Shown here piece by piece: positions 11,378 to 19,772 of a DNA stretch of 33,387 bases. The position numbers and the translations under genes were made by a program. The notes beneath the pieces were generated by a model. That model was not told where the DNA came from and made no database searches. It worked only from the letters and a program-made list of their open reading frames with translations. How positions within the stretch are numbered: position 1 is the first letter of the stretch; each line of letters begins with the position of its first letter. The stretch comes from an uncultured Gammaproteobacteria bacterium (lineage in GTDB: Bacteria; Pseudomonadota; Gammaproteobacteria; GCA-002705445; GCA-002716945), in contig CACEHM010000002.1 in the NCBI GenBank assembly GCA_902559355.1, positions 235,246 through 268,632 on the forward strand, read 5' to 3'.

Positions 11378-13264
11378 ATGAAAGTTACGATTAATAATAA
11401 AAAAATAGAAGTTGATGAAAATGCAATTCTTGAAGATGTAATAAAAAAACATTTTAAAGAGAAAAATATAGTTGCAGCTAATGTAGATGATTCACTGAGA
11501 GATTTATCTGATTCAGTTACAAATAATTCTATTATAGAGCCTATCACTACTGACGATAAGGATGGTCTAGATATACTTAGACATACATGTGCCCATATTT
11601 TCGGTCACGCAATAAAACAAATCTATCCTGAAGTAAAAATGGTCATTGGTCCTGTAATAGAAAACGGATTTTATTATGACATTTTATCAAAAAATCCAAT
11701 CACGGAAAAAGATCTAATAATAATTGAAAATCGAATGAGAAAGCTTGCAAAAAAGAACTATTCAATTAAACGAGAAGTTGTATCGAAAGATAAAGCTATT
11801 AGTATATTTAAAGATAGAAAAGAACCCTATAAGATTGAATTACTTAAAGAAATTAATGATAAAGAAATTATTGCTGTATACCATCATGAGGAATACGTCG
11901 ATATGTGTAGAGGTCCTCATTTAACTAATACAAAACATCTCAAAGCCTTTAAACTTATGAAAACATCGGGTTCTTATTGGAAGGGTAATTCTGAGAATCA
12001 AGCACTTACTAGGATATATGGAACAGCATGGCCAGATAGAGACTCACAAGATGCGTACCTTAAATCTCTAGATGAGGCAGAAAAGAGAGACCATAGGCTT
12101 TTAGGTAAAAAACTGGATCTGTTTCACTTTCAAGAGGAGTCACCAGGTATGGTATTTTGGCATGATAAGGGATGGACAGTATTTAACCTTATCAAAGACT
12201 TTATCACGCGCCATTTAAGAAAAAACAGCTATAAGATCATAAATACACCACAAATACTTGATAAATCTTTATGGAAAAAATCTGGGCATTTAGATAAATT
12301 TGGCGATTTAATATTCGATGTTGGCTCAGAAAAGAAGGAATTTGCTATCAAACCTATGAGTTGTCCTGGGCACATCCAAGTATTTAATCAAGGATTAAAG
12401 AGTTATAAGGACTTGCCACTAAAATATGCAGAATTTGGTGTAGTTCATAGGAATGAACCATCAGGTACTCTTCATGGCTTATTACGCATAAGGGCTTTCA
12501 CTCAAGATGATGCGCATATTTTTTGTACATCTGATCAAATTGAACATGAAATATCATTATTAATCAATGATATAAAGAGTATTTATGAAAGATTTGGATT
12601 CAATGATTTGAAAATTGAGCTATCTACTCGACCAGAAAAAAGAGTTGGGTCAGAAGAAATATGGGATAAAGCTGAAAGTAGCCTCAAAAAAGCTTTGGAG
12701 TCAAACAAGATTGATTTTACTGTGAATCCTGGTGATGGGGCATTTTACGGACCTAAGATTGACTTCTCACTTAGAGACTCTCTAGGAAGGGTGTGGCAAC
12801 TAGGCACTATACAGCTTGATTTTTCTATGCCCGGGCGTTTAGATGCATCATATATAGATTCCGATGGAAATAAAGAGGTTCCTGTCATGATACATCGAGC
12901 AATTCTTGGATCGTTAGAGAGATTTGTTGGTATATTGATTGAACATTATTCAGGGAATCTACCTTTATGGTTGTCACCCGTTCAAGTCATATTGCTCAAT
13001 ATTACAGATACTCAGAGTGAATACACATCGTCTCTCAATGAACAATTACAAGGATTGGGTCTTAGGTCAGAATGTGACTTAAGTAATGAAAAGATAGGTT
13101 ATAAGATTAGAAATCATGCAATGACTAGGGTACCATACATGATTATTATCGGTGATAAGGAGCTTCAGAGTAAAACAGTAAGCGTCAGAGACAGAGCTGG
13201 CAATGATTTAGGCACCATGAACACCGAAGAATTTATTGAATTGATTAAGAAGGAGATATATTAA
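11378..13264 (+). CDS. thrS: Threonyl-tRNA synthetase
   Basis: Class II synthetase that charges tRNA-Thr and edits misacylated serine. The N-terminal TGS-like domain covers about residues 1-60. The editing domain has the HxxxH zinc/editing motif at H69-H73 (HTCAH), with a later YVDMCRGPHL segment. The catalytic core contains MSCPGHIQVF, HRNEPSGTLHGLLRIRAF, and the final HRAILGSLERFVGILIEH motif. An anticodon-binding domain ends the protein. Length 628 residues is slightly short of E. coli (642). The leader is only the 16 bases after tRNA-Val, with a weak purine-rich stretch as ribosome binding site. It heads the classical thrS-infC-rpmI-rplT-pheST-ihfA order. Confidence 0.97.
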   Translation: MKVTINNKKIEVDENAILEDVIKKHFKEKNIVAANVDDSLRDLSDSVTNNSIIEPITTDDKDGLDILRHTCAHIFGHAIKQIYPEVKMVIGPVIENGFYYDILSKNPITEKDLIIIENRMRKLAKKNYSIKREVVSKDKAISIFKDRKEPYKIELLKEINDKEIIAVYHHEEYVDMCRGPHLTNTKHLKAFKLMKTSGSYWKGNSENQALTRIYGTAWPDRDSQDAYLKSLDEAEKRDHRLLGKKLDLFHFQEESPGMVFWHDKGWTVFNLIKDFITRHLRKNSYKIINTPQILDKSLWKKSGHLDKFGDLIFDVGSEKKEFAIKPMSCPGHIQVFNQGLKSYKDLPLKYAEFGVVHRNEPSGTLHGLLRIRAFTQDDAHIFCTSDQIEHEISLLINDIKSIYERFGFNDLKIELSTRPEKRVGSEEIWDKAESSLKKALESNKIDFTVNPGDGAFYGPKIDFSLRDSLGRVWQLGTIQLDFSMPGRLDASYIDSDGNKEVPVMIHRAILGSLERFVGILIEHYSGNLPLWLSPVQVILLNITDTQSEYTSSLNEQLQGLGLRSECDLSNEKIGYKIRNHAMTRVPYMIIIGDKELQSKTVSVRDRAGNDLGTMNTEEFIELIKKEIY

Positions 13265-13268
13265 TTTT

Positions 13269-13285
13269 AAAGGAGAGATACCATA
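13269..13285 (+). promoter_or_regulatory. Strong ribosome binding site set for a non-canonical ATA start of infC
   Basis: AAAGGAGAG (13269-13277) is among the strongest Shine-Dalgarno sequences in the window. Counting from AGGAG (13271-13275), an in-frame ATA at 13283 lies seven bases downstream, the optimal distance. The first ATG of the frame (13301) is 25 bases away; its own nearby AAAAGG directly touches the ATG and is too close to act. Confidence 0.6.
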
Positions 13286-13798
13286 TCGAATATTAAAAGG
13301 ATGCGAATTAACGATCGCATCAATGCAACAGAAGTACGCTTAATATCTTCCTCAGGTGATCAAGTGGGTGTTGTTACAAAAGCAAAAGCACTCGAGATAG
13401 CCAAAAGCGAGGAATTAGATCTTGTAGAAATAGTTGCTAACCAAACACCTCCAGTCTGTAGAGTTATGGATTTTGGCAAATATAAGTTTGAACAATCTAA
13501 AAAAGCTCATGCAGCAAAGAAAAAACAGAAACAAATACAAGTAAAAGAGATTAAGTTCAGGCCCGGGACTGAAGAAGCAGATTATCAGGTTAAACTAAAA
13601 AATCTAATCAAATTCTTACAAGGTGGAGATAAAGCTAAAATCACTATGAGATTTAGAGGAAGGGAAGCAGCGCATCAAGTAATTGGTCGTGAATTTCTTG
13701 AAAGAGTAGAAAAGGACCTATTTGAATATGGTTTAATAGAACAAAAGCCAGCATTTGAAGGTAGACAAATAGTAATGGTTATAGCGCCCAAGAAATAA
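13283..13798 (+). CDS. infC: Translation initiation factor IF-3
   Basis: Binds the 30S subunit, prevents premature 50S joining and rejects non-canonical starts. Both domains are present: the N-domain with [20 protein letters not shown], in parts [13 protein letters not shown], then [17 protein letters not shown], and the C-domain with [20 protein letters not shown] (split in the protein by nothing, about residues 79-98) followed by [15 protein letters not shown]. The start is set to ATA at 13283 on Shine-Dalgarno spacing, giving 171 residues. Starting at the ATG at 13301 would give 165. Bacterial infC is known for rare AUU/AUA-type starts, through which IF-3 represses its own translation. It lies 18 bases after thrS and 38 before rpmI. 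Confidence 0.95.
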   Translation: MSNIKRMRINDRINATEVRLISSSGDQVGVVTKAKALEIAKSEELDLVEIVANQTPPVCRVMDFGKYKFEQSKKAHAAKKKQKQIQVKEIKFRPGTEEADYQVKLKNLIKFLQGGDKAKITMRFRGREAAHQVIGREFLERVEKDLFEYGLIEQKPAFEGRQIVMVIAPKK

Positions 13799-13836
13799 AT
13801 AGGCTATACTACCCGAAATATTTAGTAAGAGAGATT

Positions 13837-14031
13837 ATGCCAAAAATGAAATCACACAGCGGAGCTGCAAAAAGGTTTAAAAAAACACCAACCGGTAGCG
13901 TAAAAAGAGGTCAATCTCACCGCAGCCACATTCTTACAAAGAAAAGCACCAAAAGAAAAAGACATCTAAGAGATGATTTGGTAATTAGTCCTGCAGATAA
14001 AGCTGCAATAAACCGTATGTTGCCTTACTAA
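13837..14031 (+). CDS. rpmI: 50S ribosomal protein bL35
   Basis: Small basic large-subunit protein. The start [20 protein letters not shown] and the segment [15 protein letters not shown] are hallmark bL35 sequence, and the 64-residue length is exact. It sits between infC and rplT in the universal infC-rpmI-rplT order, 12 bases before rplT. A TATACT hexamer at 13804-13809 just after infC could be a weak internal -10, without a clear -35. In E. coli, rpmI and rplT are repressed by bL20; I could not identify such a site here by eye. Confidence 0.96.
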   Translation: MPKMKSHSGAAKRFKKTPTGSVKRGQSHRSHILTKKSTKRKRHLRDDLVISPADKAAINRMLPY

Positions 14032-14043
14032 GGAGTTCAAGAG

Positions 14044-14394
14044 ATGGCAAGAGTTAAAAGAGGGGTAATTGCAGGAGCGAGACATAAAAAGATACTTAAA
14101 CTCGCTAAAGGGTATAAAGGCGCAAGAAGCCGTGTATATAGAGTTGCAAAACAAGCTGTTATCAAAGCCGGGCAATATGCTTACCGTGATAGAAGACAGA
14201 AAAAAAGACAGTTTAGATCTCTTTGGATTACTAAAATAAACGCTGCAGCTAGACTTAATAACTTATCTTATAGTCAATTTATGAATTATCTTCATAAGTC
14301 TGAACTTGAAATTGACAGAAAAATGTTAGCTGACATAGCAGCAAATAATCCAGAAAAATTTACTAATATCGTCAAGACAGTAATTCCAAATTAA
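14044..14394 (+). CDS. rplT: 50S ribosomal protein bL20
   Basis: Early-assembly 23S rRNA-binding protein. The basic N-terminal extension ([19 protein letters not shown], then [18 protein letters not shown]) and the globular end ([18 protein letters not shown], then [19 protein letters not shown]) are conserved in order. Length 116 residues is normal. A GGAG motif ends eight bases before the ATG (14033-14036), giving this gene a clear ribosome binding site, unlike most genes here. pheS follows after 14 bases. Confidence 0.97.
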   Translation: MARVKRGVIAGARHKKILKLAKGYKGARSRVYRVAKQAVIKAGQYAYRDRRQKKRQFRSLWITKINAAARLNNLSYSQFMNYLHKSELEIDRKMLADIAANNPEKFTNIVKTVIPN

Positions 14395-14408
14395 GACTTC
14401 TTTTTGCT

Positions 14409-15392
14409 ATGGATATAAACCATACTGACTTAGAAAAATTACTAAAAGAAGATCTCGATTCGTGCAACAAAGAGCATGATTTACTTCAAATCAAATCTAA
14501 ATATCTTGGGAAAAAAGGATACCTTACTTCATTATTTACATCACTAAAAAATATTGACCCAGATAAGCGCAAAACTTTTGGCGCTGAACTTAATAGTATT
14601 AAAAATACTCTCTCTTCCATGATAGAGATTAAACTTATTAGTTTAAGATCTTCGAATGAAGTACCAGAAAAAATAGATTTAGATGTACCAGCTAGACATC
14701 ACAACAATGGATCCCATCACCCGATTTCATTGATTATAAAAAAGATAGAAAATATTTTTTTAGAGTATGGATTTGATATTCATGATGGACCTGAAATTGA
14801 AACTGAACATTACAATTTTGAATCACTAAATATAGCAAAAAATCATCCTGCCCGTGATATGCATGATACATTTTATTTTGACAGTCAATTGCTTTTAAGA
14901 ACGCATACATCTTCTGTTCAAATTCATGCAATGGAAACATCTAATGCCCCATTCAGGGTGTTGGCTCCAGGAAGAGTTTATCGTTGTGACTCTGACCCTA
15001 CACACTCACCAATGTTTCATCAAATAGAGGGACTATGTGTAGATACAGATATAACTTTCAGTAATCTTAAATGGATTCTGAATAATTTCATAAAAGAATT
15101 TTTCAATAGCAAAAGTATTAAAACTAGATTTAGACCATCATATTTTCCATTCACAGAACCATCAGCGGAGATGGATATTATGTTTAATGGTAAGTGGCTA
15201 GAGGTTTTAGGGTGCGGCATGGTTCATCCAAATGTACTAAAGAATGTAAATCTTAATCCAAAAAAATACTCAGGATTTGCATTTGGATTAGGTATCGAGA
15301 GATTTGCAATGCTAGCTTATCAAATAAAAGACTTGAGGATTTTTTTTGAAAACGATATCAATTTCTTGGAACAATTTAAAAATATTAGATAA
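14409..15392 (+). CDS. pheS: Phenylalanyl-tRNA synthetase alpha subunit
   Basis: Catalytic alpha chain of the alpha2-beta2 enzyme. The N-terminal coiled coil (about residues 1-85) is followed by the class II core: HPISLIIKKIENIFLEYGF with the FDIHDGPEIETEHYNFESL region, motif 2 in RVYRCDSDPTHSPMFHQIEG, then LEVLGCGMVHPNVL, and motif 3 in FGLGIERFAMLAY. Length 327 residues equals E. coli. pheT begins 2 bases after the stop, so the subunits are co-translated. The partner beta chain is unusual (see pheT). Confidence 0.97.
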   Translation: MDINHTDLEKLLKEDLDSCNKEHDLLQIKSKYLGKKGYLTSLFTSLKNIDPDKRKTFGAELNSIKNTLSSMIEIKLISLRSSNEVPEKIDLDVPARHHNNGSHHPISLIIKKIENIFLEYGFDIHDGPEIETEHYNFESLNIAKNHPARDMHDTFYFDSQLLLRTHTSSVQIHAMETSNAPFRVLAPGRVYRCDSDPTHSPMFHQIEGLCVDTDITFSNLKWILNNFIKEFFNSKSIKTRFRPSYFPFTEPSAEMDIMFNGKWLEVLGCGMVHPNVLKNVNLNPKKYSGFAFGLGIERFAMLAYQIKDLRIFFENDINFLEQFKNIR

Positions 15393-15394
15393 TT

Positions 15395-17380
15395 ATGAAG
15401 ATAAGTAAAAATTGGCTTACTGAATACATCTCTCCACTCAAGAGTAATAAAGCTCTTGAAAGCGACTTAACAAAGCTTGGCCTTGAAGTTGATACTATAG
15501 TAAAAAATAAAAATGATTATATTATTGATATAGAATTTACTCCAAATCGAGGTGATTGTTTATCTGTTTATGGTACAGCAAGAGACCTAGCAGCATATAA
15601 TAAAAAAGATATAAAAAAACCAATTAACTCTCCATTCACATACGTAAAAGAAAATAAAAAAATAAATAATATTGCTTCATCTATTTCTCCAGAATATAGA
15701 TATATGGAGCTTAAGAATATAGATGTTAAAGCCAAGACTCCCAAATTTATTGTTGAAAGACTTGATAAATCTGATGTTGCATCTATAAATATTGTTGTAG
15801 ATATTTCTAATTATGTAATGTTAGAGATTGGTCAGCCTACTCATGCATTCGACTTAGACAAAATACATGGAAAACTCAGCATAGAAAAGCTTCAGAAAAA
15901 AAACAATTTTATAGCTATAGACAATAAAGAATATATAGTCGAAAAAGGAACCGAAGTCATAGTAGATGAGAAAAATGTAATTCACGCGTTGCCAGGCGTA
16001 ATTGGAAGTAATATCTCTAAAGTTGGTACAGAGACAAGAAATATCCTTTTTGAGGGCGCGTTTTTTTTACCAGATGTAGTCCGAGCATTATCAAGAAAAT
16101 ATAGAATACAAACTGATTCTTCTTACAGATTTGAAAGAGGTGTTGATTATAACTTAGCCGATCTCGCTCTTTCGAGAGTGCATTACTTATTATCACAAGT
16201 TACTGATATAGCTAAGTGCAGAATTATTAAGATAAGCCAAAAACATAAACTTACAAAAATGAAATCATTTGACTTTGATGCTCAGCTTTTTAAAAGAATA
16301 TTGGGAATAGATATTGGTATCAAAAAGATTAAATCTATACTCATTGATTTAGGTATATCTTTCAAAGCTAAAAAAGTTATCATCCCGAGTTATAGATTTG
16401 ATATAACAAATAATTATGATTTAGTAGAAGAAGTCAGTAGAATCTACGGATTTGAGAATATACCCGAAGTTCCTTTAGATGCTCATTACAGTAAGCCATG
16501 CAACAAGTTAAACATAAATGAAAAACTCGTGACGCTTGGTTATAAAGAAGTTATTAATTTTACCTTCATATCTCGTAATTACATGAATAATACTAGACAT
16601 TTAAAACTTGAAAATCCAATATCAAAGGAGAAAGCTATTATGAGAGAATCTTTGATACCTGGATTACTATCAAATATTGCATATAACGCCAATAGAAAAC
16701 ATAAAAGCATTAACATTTTTGAAAGAGGTAAGACATACCATAGGGATAAATCTAAAATAATAGAATCAAACGTAATATCAGCAGTAATATATGGCAACAA
16801 AGCATCGACAGACTTGGTATCTAATAATTATAAATATGGAATTGGCGATTTAAAATCAGATATATTGTCCATTCTTCCGAATGTTACTTTTAAGGCAACT
16901 GATAAATCAACATATTTTGATAATAATAACTCCCTAACTTTGCTTTTGTGCAACAAAATTATTGGACAGTGCGGGCTTGTTTCCCATCACATAATTAAGG
17001 ATTTTGATATCAGAGGTAGTATTTTTGGATTTGAGATGTTGGAAGATGATCTGAACCATGAAAGCAATGTAATATTCGCTGAAATTTCTCAGTTTCCAGC
17101 TGTATACAAAGATATTACATTAATGACAAATAATGATAATAATATCTTAAAGATTATTGATGAAATTAGCAAAGATAGCTATAAATATATGAAAAATATA
17201 AGAATAAAAGATATATTTATTAATAAAGATAACTTACAATCAAATAATAGAAGCGTTACTTTAGAGATATGTCTTCAATCTAATAGTAAAACTCTGAGTG
17301 ATAAAGATATTAATGATGATGTCAATAAGATAGTAGAAGATTTGAAAAATATACATAAAATACGCCTAAAAGAAGCCTAA
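15395..17380 (+). CDS. pheT: Phenylalanyl-tRNA synthetase beta subunit lacking the N-terminal tRNA-binding OB domain
   Basis: Beta chain of phenylalanyl-tRNA synthetase, 661 residues against about 795 in E. coli. The start [18 protein letters not shown] and the LTKLGLEVD segment (26-33) are canonical, but the sequence then jumps within about a dozen residues to [16 protein letters not shown] (45-60). In usual PheT proteins about 110 residues of EMAPII-like OB fold (VVVGEV...HPNADKL type) lie in between. The B3/B4 editing region ([10 protein letters not shown], then YRFERGVDY), the B5 domain (about 285-360; [21 protein letters not shown] in part) and the C-terminal FDX-ACB anticodon-binding domain (about 563-661; [13 protein letters not shown]) are present. 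The frame is intact, so this is a clean domain loss and not a pseudogene. Confidence 0.95.
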   Translation: MKISKNWLTEYISPLKSNKALESDLTKLGLEVDTIVKNKNDYIIDIEFTPNRGDCLSVYGTARDLAAYNKKDIKKPINSPFTYVKENKKINNIASSISPEYRYMELKNIDVKAKTPKFIVERLDKSDVASINIVVDISNYVMLEIGQPTHAFDLDKIHGKLSIEKLQKKNNFIAIDNKEYIVEKGTEVIVDEKNVIHALPGVIGSNISKVGTETRNILFEGAFFLPDVVRALSRKYRIQTDSSYRFERGVDYNLADLALSRVHYLLSQVTDIAKCRIIKISQKHKLTKMKSFDFDAQLFKRILGIDIGIKKIKSILIDLGISFKAKKVIIPSYRFDITNNYDLVEEVSRIYGFENIPEVPLDAHYSKPCNKLNINEKLVTLGYKEVINFTFISRNYMNNTRHLKLENPISKEKAIMRESLIPGLLSNIAYNANRKHKSINIFERGKTYHRDKSKIIESNVISAVIYGNKASTDLVSNNYKYGIGDLKSDILSILPNVTFKATDKSTYFDNNNSLTLLLCNKIIGQCGLVSHHIIKDFDIRGSIFGFEMLEDDLNHESNVIFAEISQFPAVYKDITLMTNNDNNILKIIDEISKDSYKYMKNIRIKDIFINKDNLQSNNRSVTLEICLQSNSKTLSDKDINDDVNKIVEDLKNIHKIRLKEA

Positions 17381-17382
17381 AT

Positions 17383-17679
17383 ATGACTATAACAAAAGAT
17401 TCTCTAGTAGAAATGGTTCATAATGAAGTAGGGCTGAATAAAAGAGAAGCAAAAGAGTTAATCGAGTGCTTTTTTGAGCAGATTAAAACATCTCTTGAAA
17501 ATGGAAATGATATAAAATTATCTGGTTTTGGCAACTTTATTCTCAGAAATAAATCACCTAGACCGGGCAGAAATCCAAAAACTGGCGAGGAGGTAACTAT
17601 TTCAGAAAGAAGGGTGGTTACATTTAAATCAGGATTAAAGCTAAAGTCTAAGTTAGAGGCCTATGATGGAAACGAATAA
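17383..17679 (+). CDS. ihfA: Integration host factor alpha subunit
   Basis: HU/IHF family DNA-bending protein. The N-terminal helices ([21 protein letters not shown] in part) lead to the [20 protein letters not shown] region; the DNA-intercalating Pro61 sits in [10 protein letters not shown] (60-69), at the tip of the beta arm. Length 98 residues matches IHF-alpha. Assignment to alpha and not HU or IHF-beta rests on the position directly behind pheT, the classical ihfA location, and on the following MerR-like gene. The gene starts 2 bases after pheT and overlaps the next gene by 17 bases. Confidence 0.93.
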   Translation: MTITKDSLVEMVHNEVGLNKREAKELIECFFEQIKTSLENGNDIKLSGFGNFILRNKSPRPGRNPKTGEEVTISERRVVTFKSGLKLKSKLEAYDGNE

Positions 17680-18004
17680 TTCTATTGAGATACCTAATAA
17701 AAGATACTTCACAATAGGAGAAGTTTCAAAAATAACACACATAAAAACTCATATTTTAAGATATTGGGAAAAGGAGTTTGAAGTTTTGGAGCCAATAAAA
17801 AGAAAGGGCAATAGGAGGTACTACACTCAAAATGACATACTAACGATACTTAAAATAAATGACCTTATTTCATCACATGGATTCACAATTGAGGGCGCAA
17901 AACAAAAACTACTCTCAACATCAAATTCTTCTAACACAGAGAACCCTACTTTATTATTATTAAAAAAAGATATTCAAAAAATAATAGATGTCCTTGATAA
18001 ATAA
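17663..18004 (+). CDS. MerR-family transcriptional regulator
   Basis: A 113-residue protein with the MerR winged-helix DNA-binding domain at about residues 15-85: [24 protein letters not shown], in parts [13 protein letters not shown] and [10 protein letters not shown], then [13 protein letters not shown]. The short C-terminal part (about 95-113) looks like the start of a dimerisation helix, with no cysteine metal-binding site or ligand domain. A MerR-like gene behind ihfA is common in gammaproteobacteria and its targets are unknown. It overlaps ihfA by 17 bases and the next gene by 17 bases. A second ATG at 17666 is equally possible as start. Confidence 0.85.
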   Translation: MMETNNSIEIPNKRYFTIGEVSKITHIKTHILRYWEKEFEVLEPIKRKGNRRYYTQNDILTILKINDLISSHGFTIEGAKQKLLSTSNSSNTENPTLLLLKKDIQKIIDVLDK

Positions 18005-18653
18005 GGATATTATATATTCACCTTCCTTCGAGTATAGTAAACAGGAAGTCGTCAAACAAAATGACTTCAGATATTACAAATTCAGTGATTTTTTGGTTCC
18101 GAGCGTTACATCCATACTAAGAATATCAAGGCCGAAACAAATATTTAATCATTCATCAAAACAAGCCGATTCATTTGAAATAGGAAACCTTATGCATGAA
18201 TACCTTGATTATTATGTTACGGATAAGAAAATAGAGGATCCAGACTCAGAAAACTCAAAAATCGCACTAAAGCTGAGTGAAGTAATAATAAATAATATTT
18301 TCCCTAAAATTGATTCCTTTATCTCAACTGAAGCAACAGTCCATAATAATCATGAATATGCAGGAACACTTGATTTACTGGCTTTCGTGGATGGTAAACT
18401 TACTATTATCGATTACAAGTCATCTTATAGACCAAAAAGTAGCCTTCAAATTGATGAACATTTTCAACAATTAGCTGCATATGCTCTAGCTCATGATAAT
18501 ATGCATAATACAAAGATAGAACAAGCAATGATATTTGTAGTATATAAAGAATCTTATAAATATGAGATACTTACATCAGATTTATTATTACTAAATAAAT
18601 ACAAGTTAATGTGGAATGGAACACTCGACTATTATAAGGAGATATCTTTATGA
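17988..18653 (+). CDS. PD-(D/E)XK exonuclease similar to mitochondrial MGME1
   Basis: A 221-residue putative DNA exonuclease. The PD-(D/E)XK core is visible: E115 in STEATV, D129 in YAGTLDLLAF, then D142 and K144 in LTIIDYKSSYRPK, followed by the HFQQLAAYALAHD helix and a C-terminal MIFVVYKES strand. An N-terminal VPSVTSILRI segment and an IGNLMHEYL helix with H70 also match the layout of MGME1, the mitochondrial single-strand exonuclease, including 13 residues between the two Asp and K two residues after the second. RecB- and Cas4-like nucleases are the alternative relatives, but there is no Cys cluster or helicase part. It overlaps the MerR-type gene by 17 bases, and its TGA overlaps the prfB ATG (ATGA). 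Confidence 0.75.
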   Translation: MSLINKDIIYSPSFEYSKQEVVKQNDFRYYKFSDFLVPSVTSILRISRPKQIFNHSSKQADSFEIGNLMHEYLDYYVTDKKIEDPDSENSKIALKLSEVIINNIFPKIDSFISTEATVHNNHEYAGTLDLLAFVDGKLTIIDYKSSYRPKSSLQIDEHFQQLAAYALAHDNMHNTKIEQAMIFVVYKESYKYEILTSDLLLLNKYKLMWNGTLDYYKEISL

Positions 18654-19772
18654 CTAAACTAAGAGAGCAGGCAATTGAAACTCTAGAGCATATCAAAGAA
18701 AATAAAGTCAAATTTTCTGAGTTAAGGGGGTTGGTTTGACTATAACTCTCTTGATAAAAAAATCAGCAACATAAATAATGACCTTAATGACCCTGATGTA
18801 TGGGAAGATAGAAACGTAACGACTGAACTCAACAAAAAGCTAAAGCTTCACACAAACTTAAAAAATAGCATTGATTCTATTAGCTCAGATTTGGAATTAG
18901 TGTCATATACCCTTGAGTCAATTATTAATGATGCAGATAATATCGAAGATGATAATTTAATTACTGAGATGATAGAGCTGCATAAAAAAGCCTCAAAAGA
19001 GCTTGATAAACTCTCATTTAGACAATTATTCAAAGGGGAAAATGATTACGCAGATGCTTATATTGACATACAATCAGGCTCTGGTGGAACAGAAGCTCAA
19101 GATTGGGTAGCAATGATAATGAGGATGTATCTAAAATGGACAGAGAAACACTCATTTGATACAGAAATAACTGAATCGAGCGAAGGGGATGTGGCTGGAT
19201 TTAAAAATGTCACCATTAAAGTCAATGGCGATCATGCATACGGATGGTTAAGAACAGAAACAGGCGTTCATAGATTAGTCAGGAAATCTCCATTTGATTC
19301 TGGCAATAGAAGACACACGTCCTTTGCATCTGTTTTTATTTATCCACAAGTTGATGATTCTTTTGAAATAGATATCAACCCATCTGATCTTCGAGTAGAT
19401 GTTTTTAGAGCAAGTGGAGCAGGTGGTCAGCATGTGAATACAACTGAGTCCGCTGTGAGAATAACACATCTTCCTACTAAGCTAGTTGTTCAATGTCAAA
19501 ATGGTAGATCTCAACATAAAAATAAAGAATCAGCAATGAAACAGTTACGTGCTAAACTGTATGCGTACGAATTAAATAAAAAAAATGAAATAAAGAATCA
19601 AATTGAGTCCGAGAAGTCTGATATAAGCTGGGGAAATCAGATCAGGTCATACGTACTAGATGATTCAAGAATAAAAGATCTAAGAACTAATTATGAAACT
19701 GGTAATACGCAATCTGTTTTGGACGGTAATTTAGATGATTTTATACAGGAAAGTTTAAAAAGAGGCTTTTAA
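18650..19772 (+). CDS. prfB: Peptide chain release factor 2 (programmed +1 frameshift)
   Basis: Terminates translation at UGA and UAA. The first 29 codons (18650-18736) end at an in-frame TGA (18737-18739). Reading shifts +1, skipping T18737 and resuming at GAC 18738; the shifted frame then runs to the TAA at 19770-19772, giving about 373 residues. The shifted frame continues RF2 sequence without a gap (DYNSLDKKI, then NDPDVWEDRNV). The stop-codon recognition tripeptide SPF is present in RKSPFDSGNRRH, and the catalytic GGQ is at 19422-19430. The residue before SGAGGQ is Ala, as in most bacteria, where E. coli K-12 has Thr. It starts within the nuclease stop codon and is followed by lysS with no gap, as in E. 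coli prfB-lysS. Confidence 0.95.
18725..18740 (+). promoter_or_regulatory. prfB autoregulatory +1 frameshift site with GTT slip codon
   Basis: AGGGGG (18725-18730), then TTG, then GTT-TGA-C (18734-18740). The SD-like hexamer, the three-base spacing and the TGA-C context are the same as in the E. coli site, where low RF2 lets the ribosome slip and make more RF2. The slippery codon is GTT here in place of the almost universal CTT. Confidence 0.92.

Noticed and set aside
18650-18890. prfB looks broken by an in-frame TGA, suggesting a pseudogene or sequencing error
   Set aside because: The TGA lies in the classical autoregulatory frameshift context (AGGGGG, three bases, slip codon, TGA-C) and the +1 frame continues RF2 without a gap.
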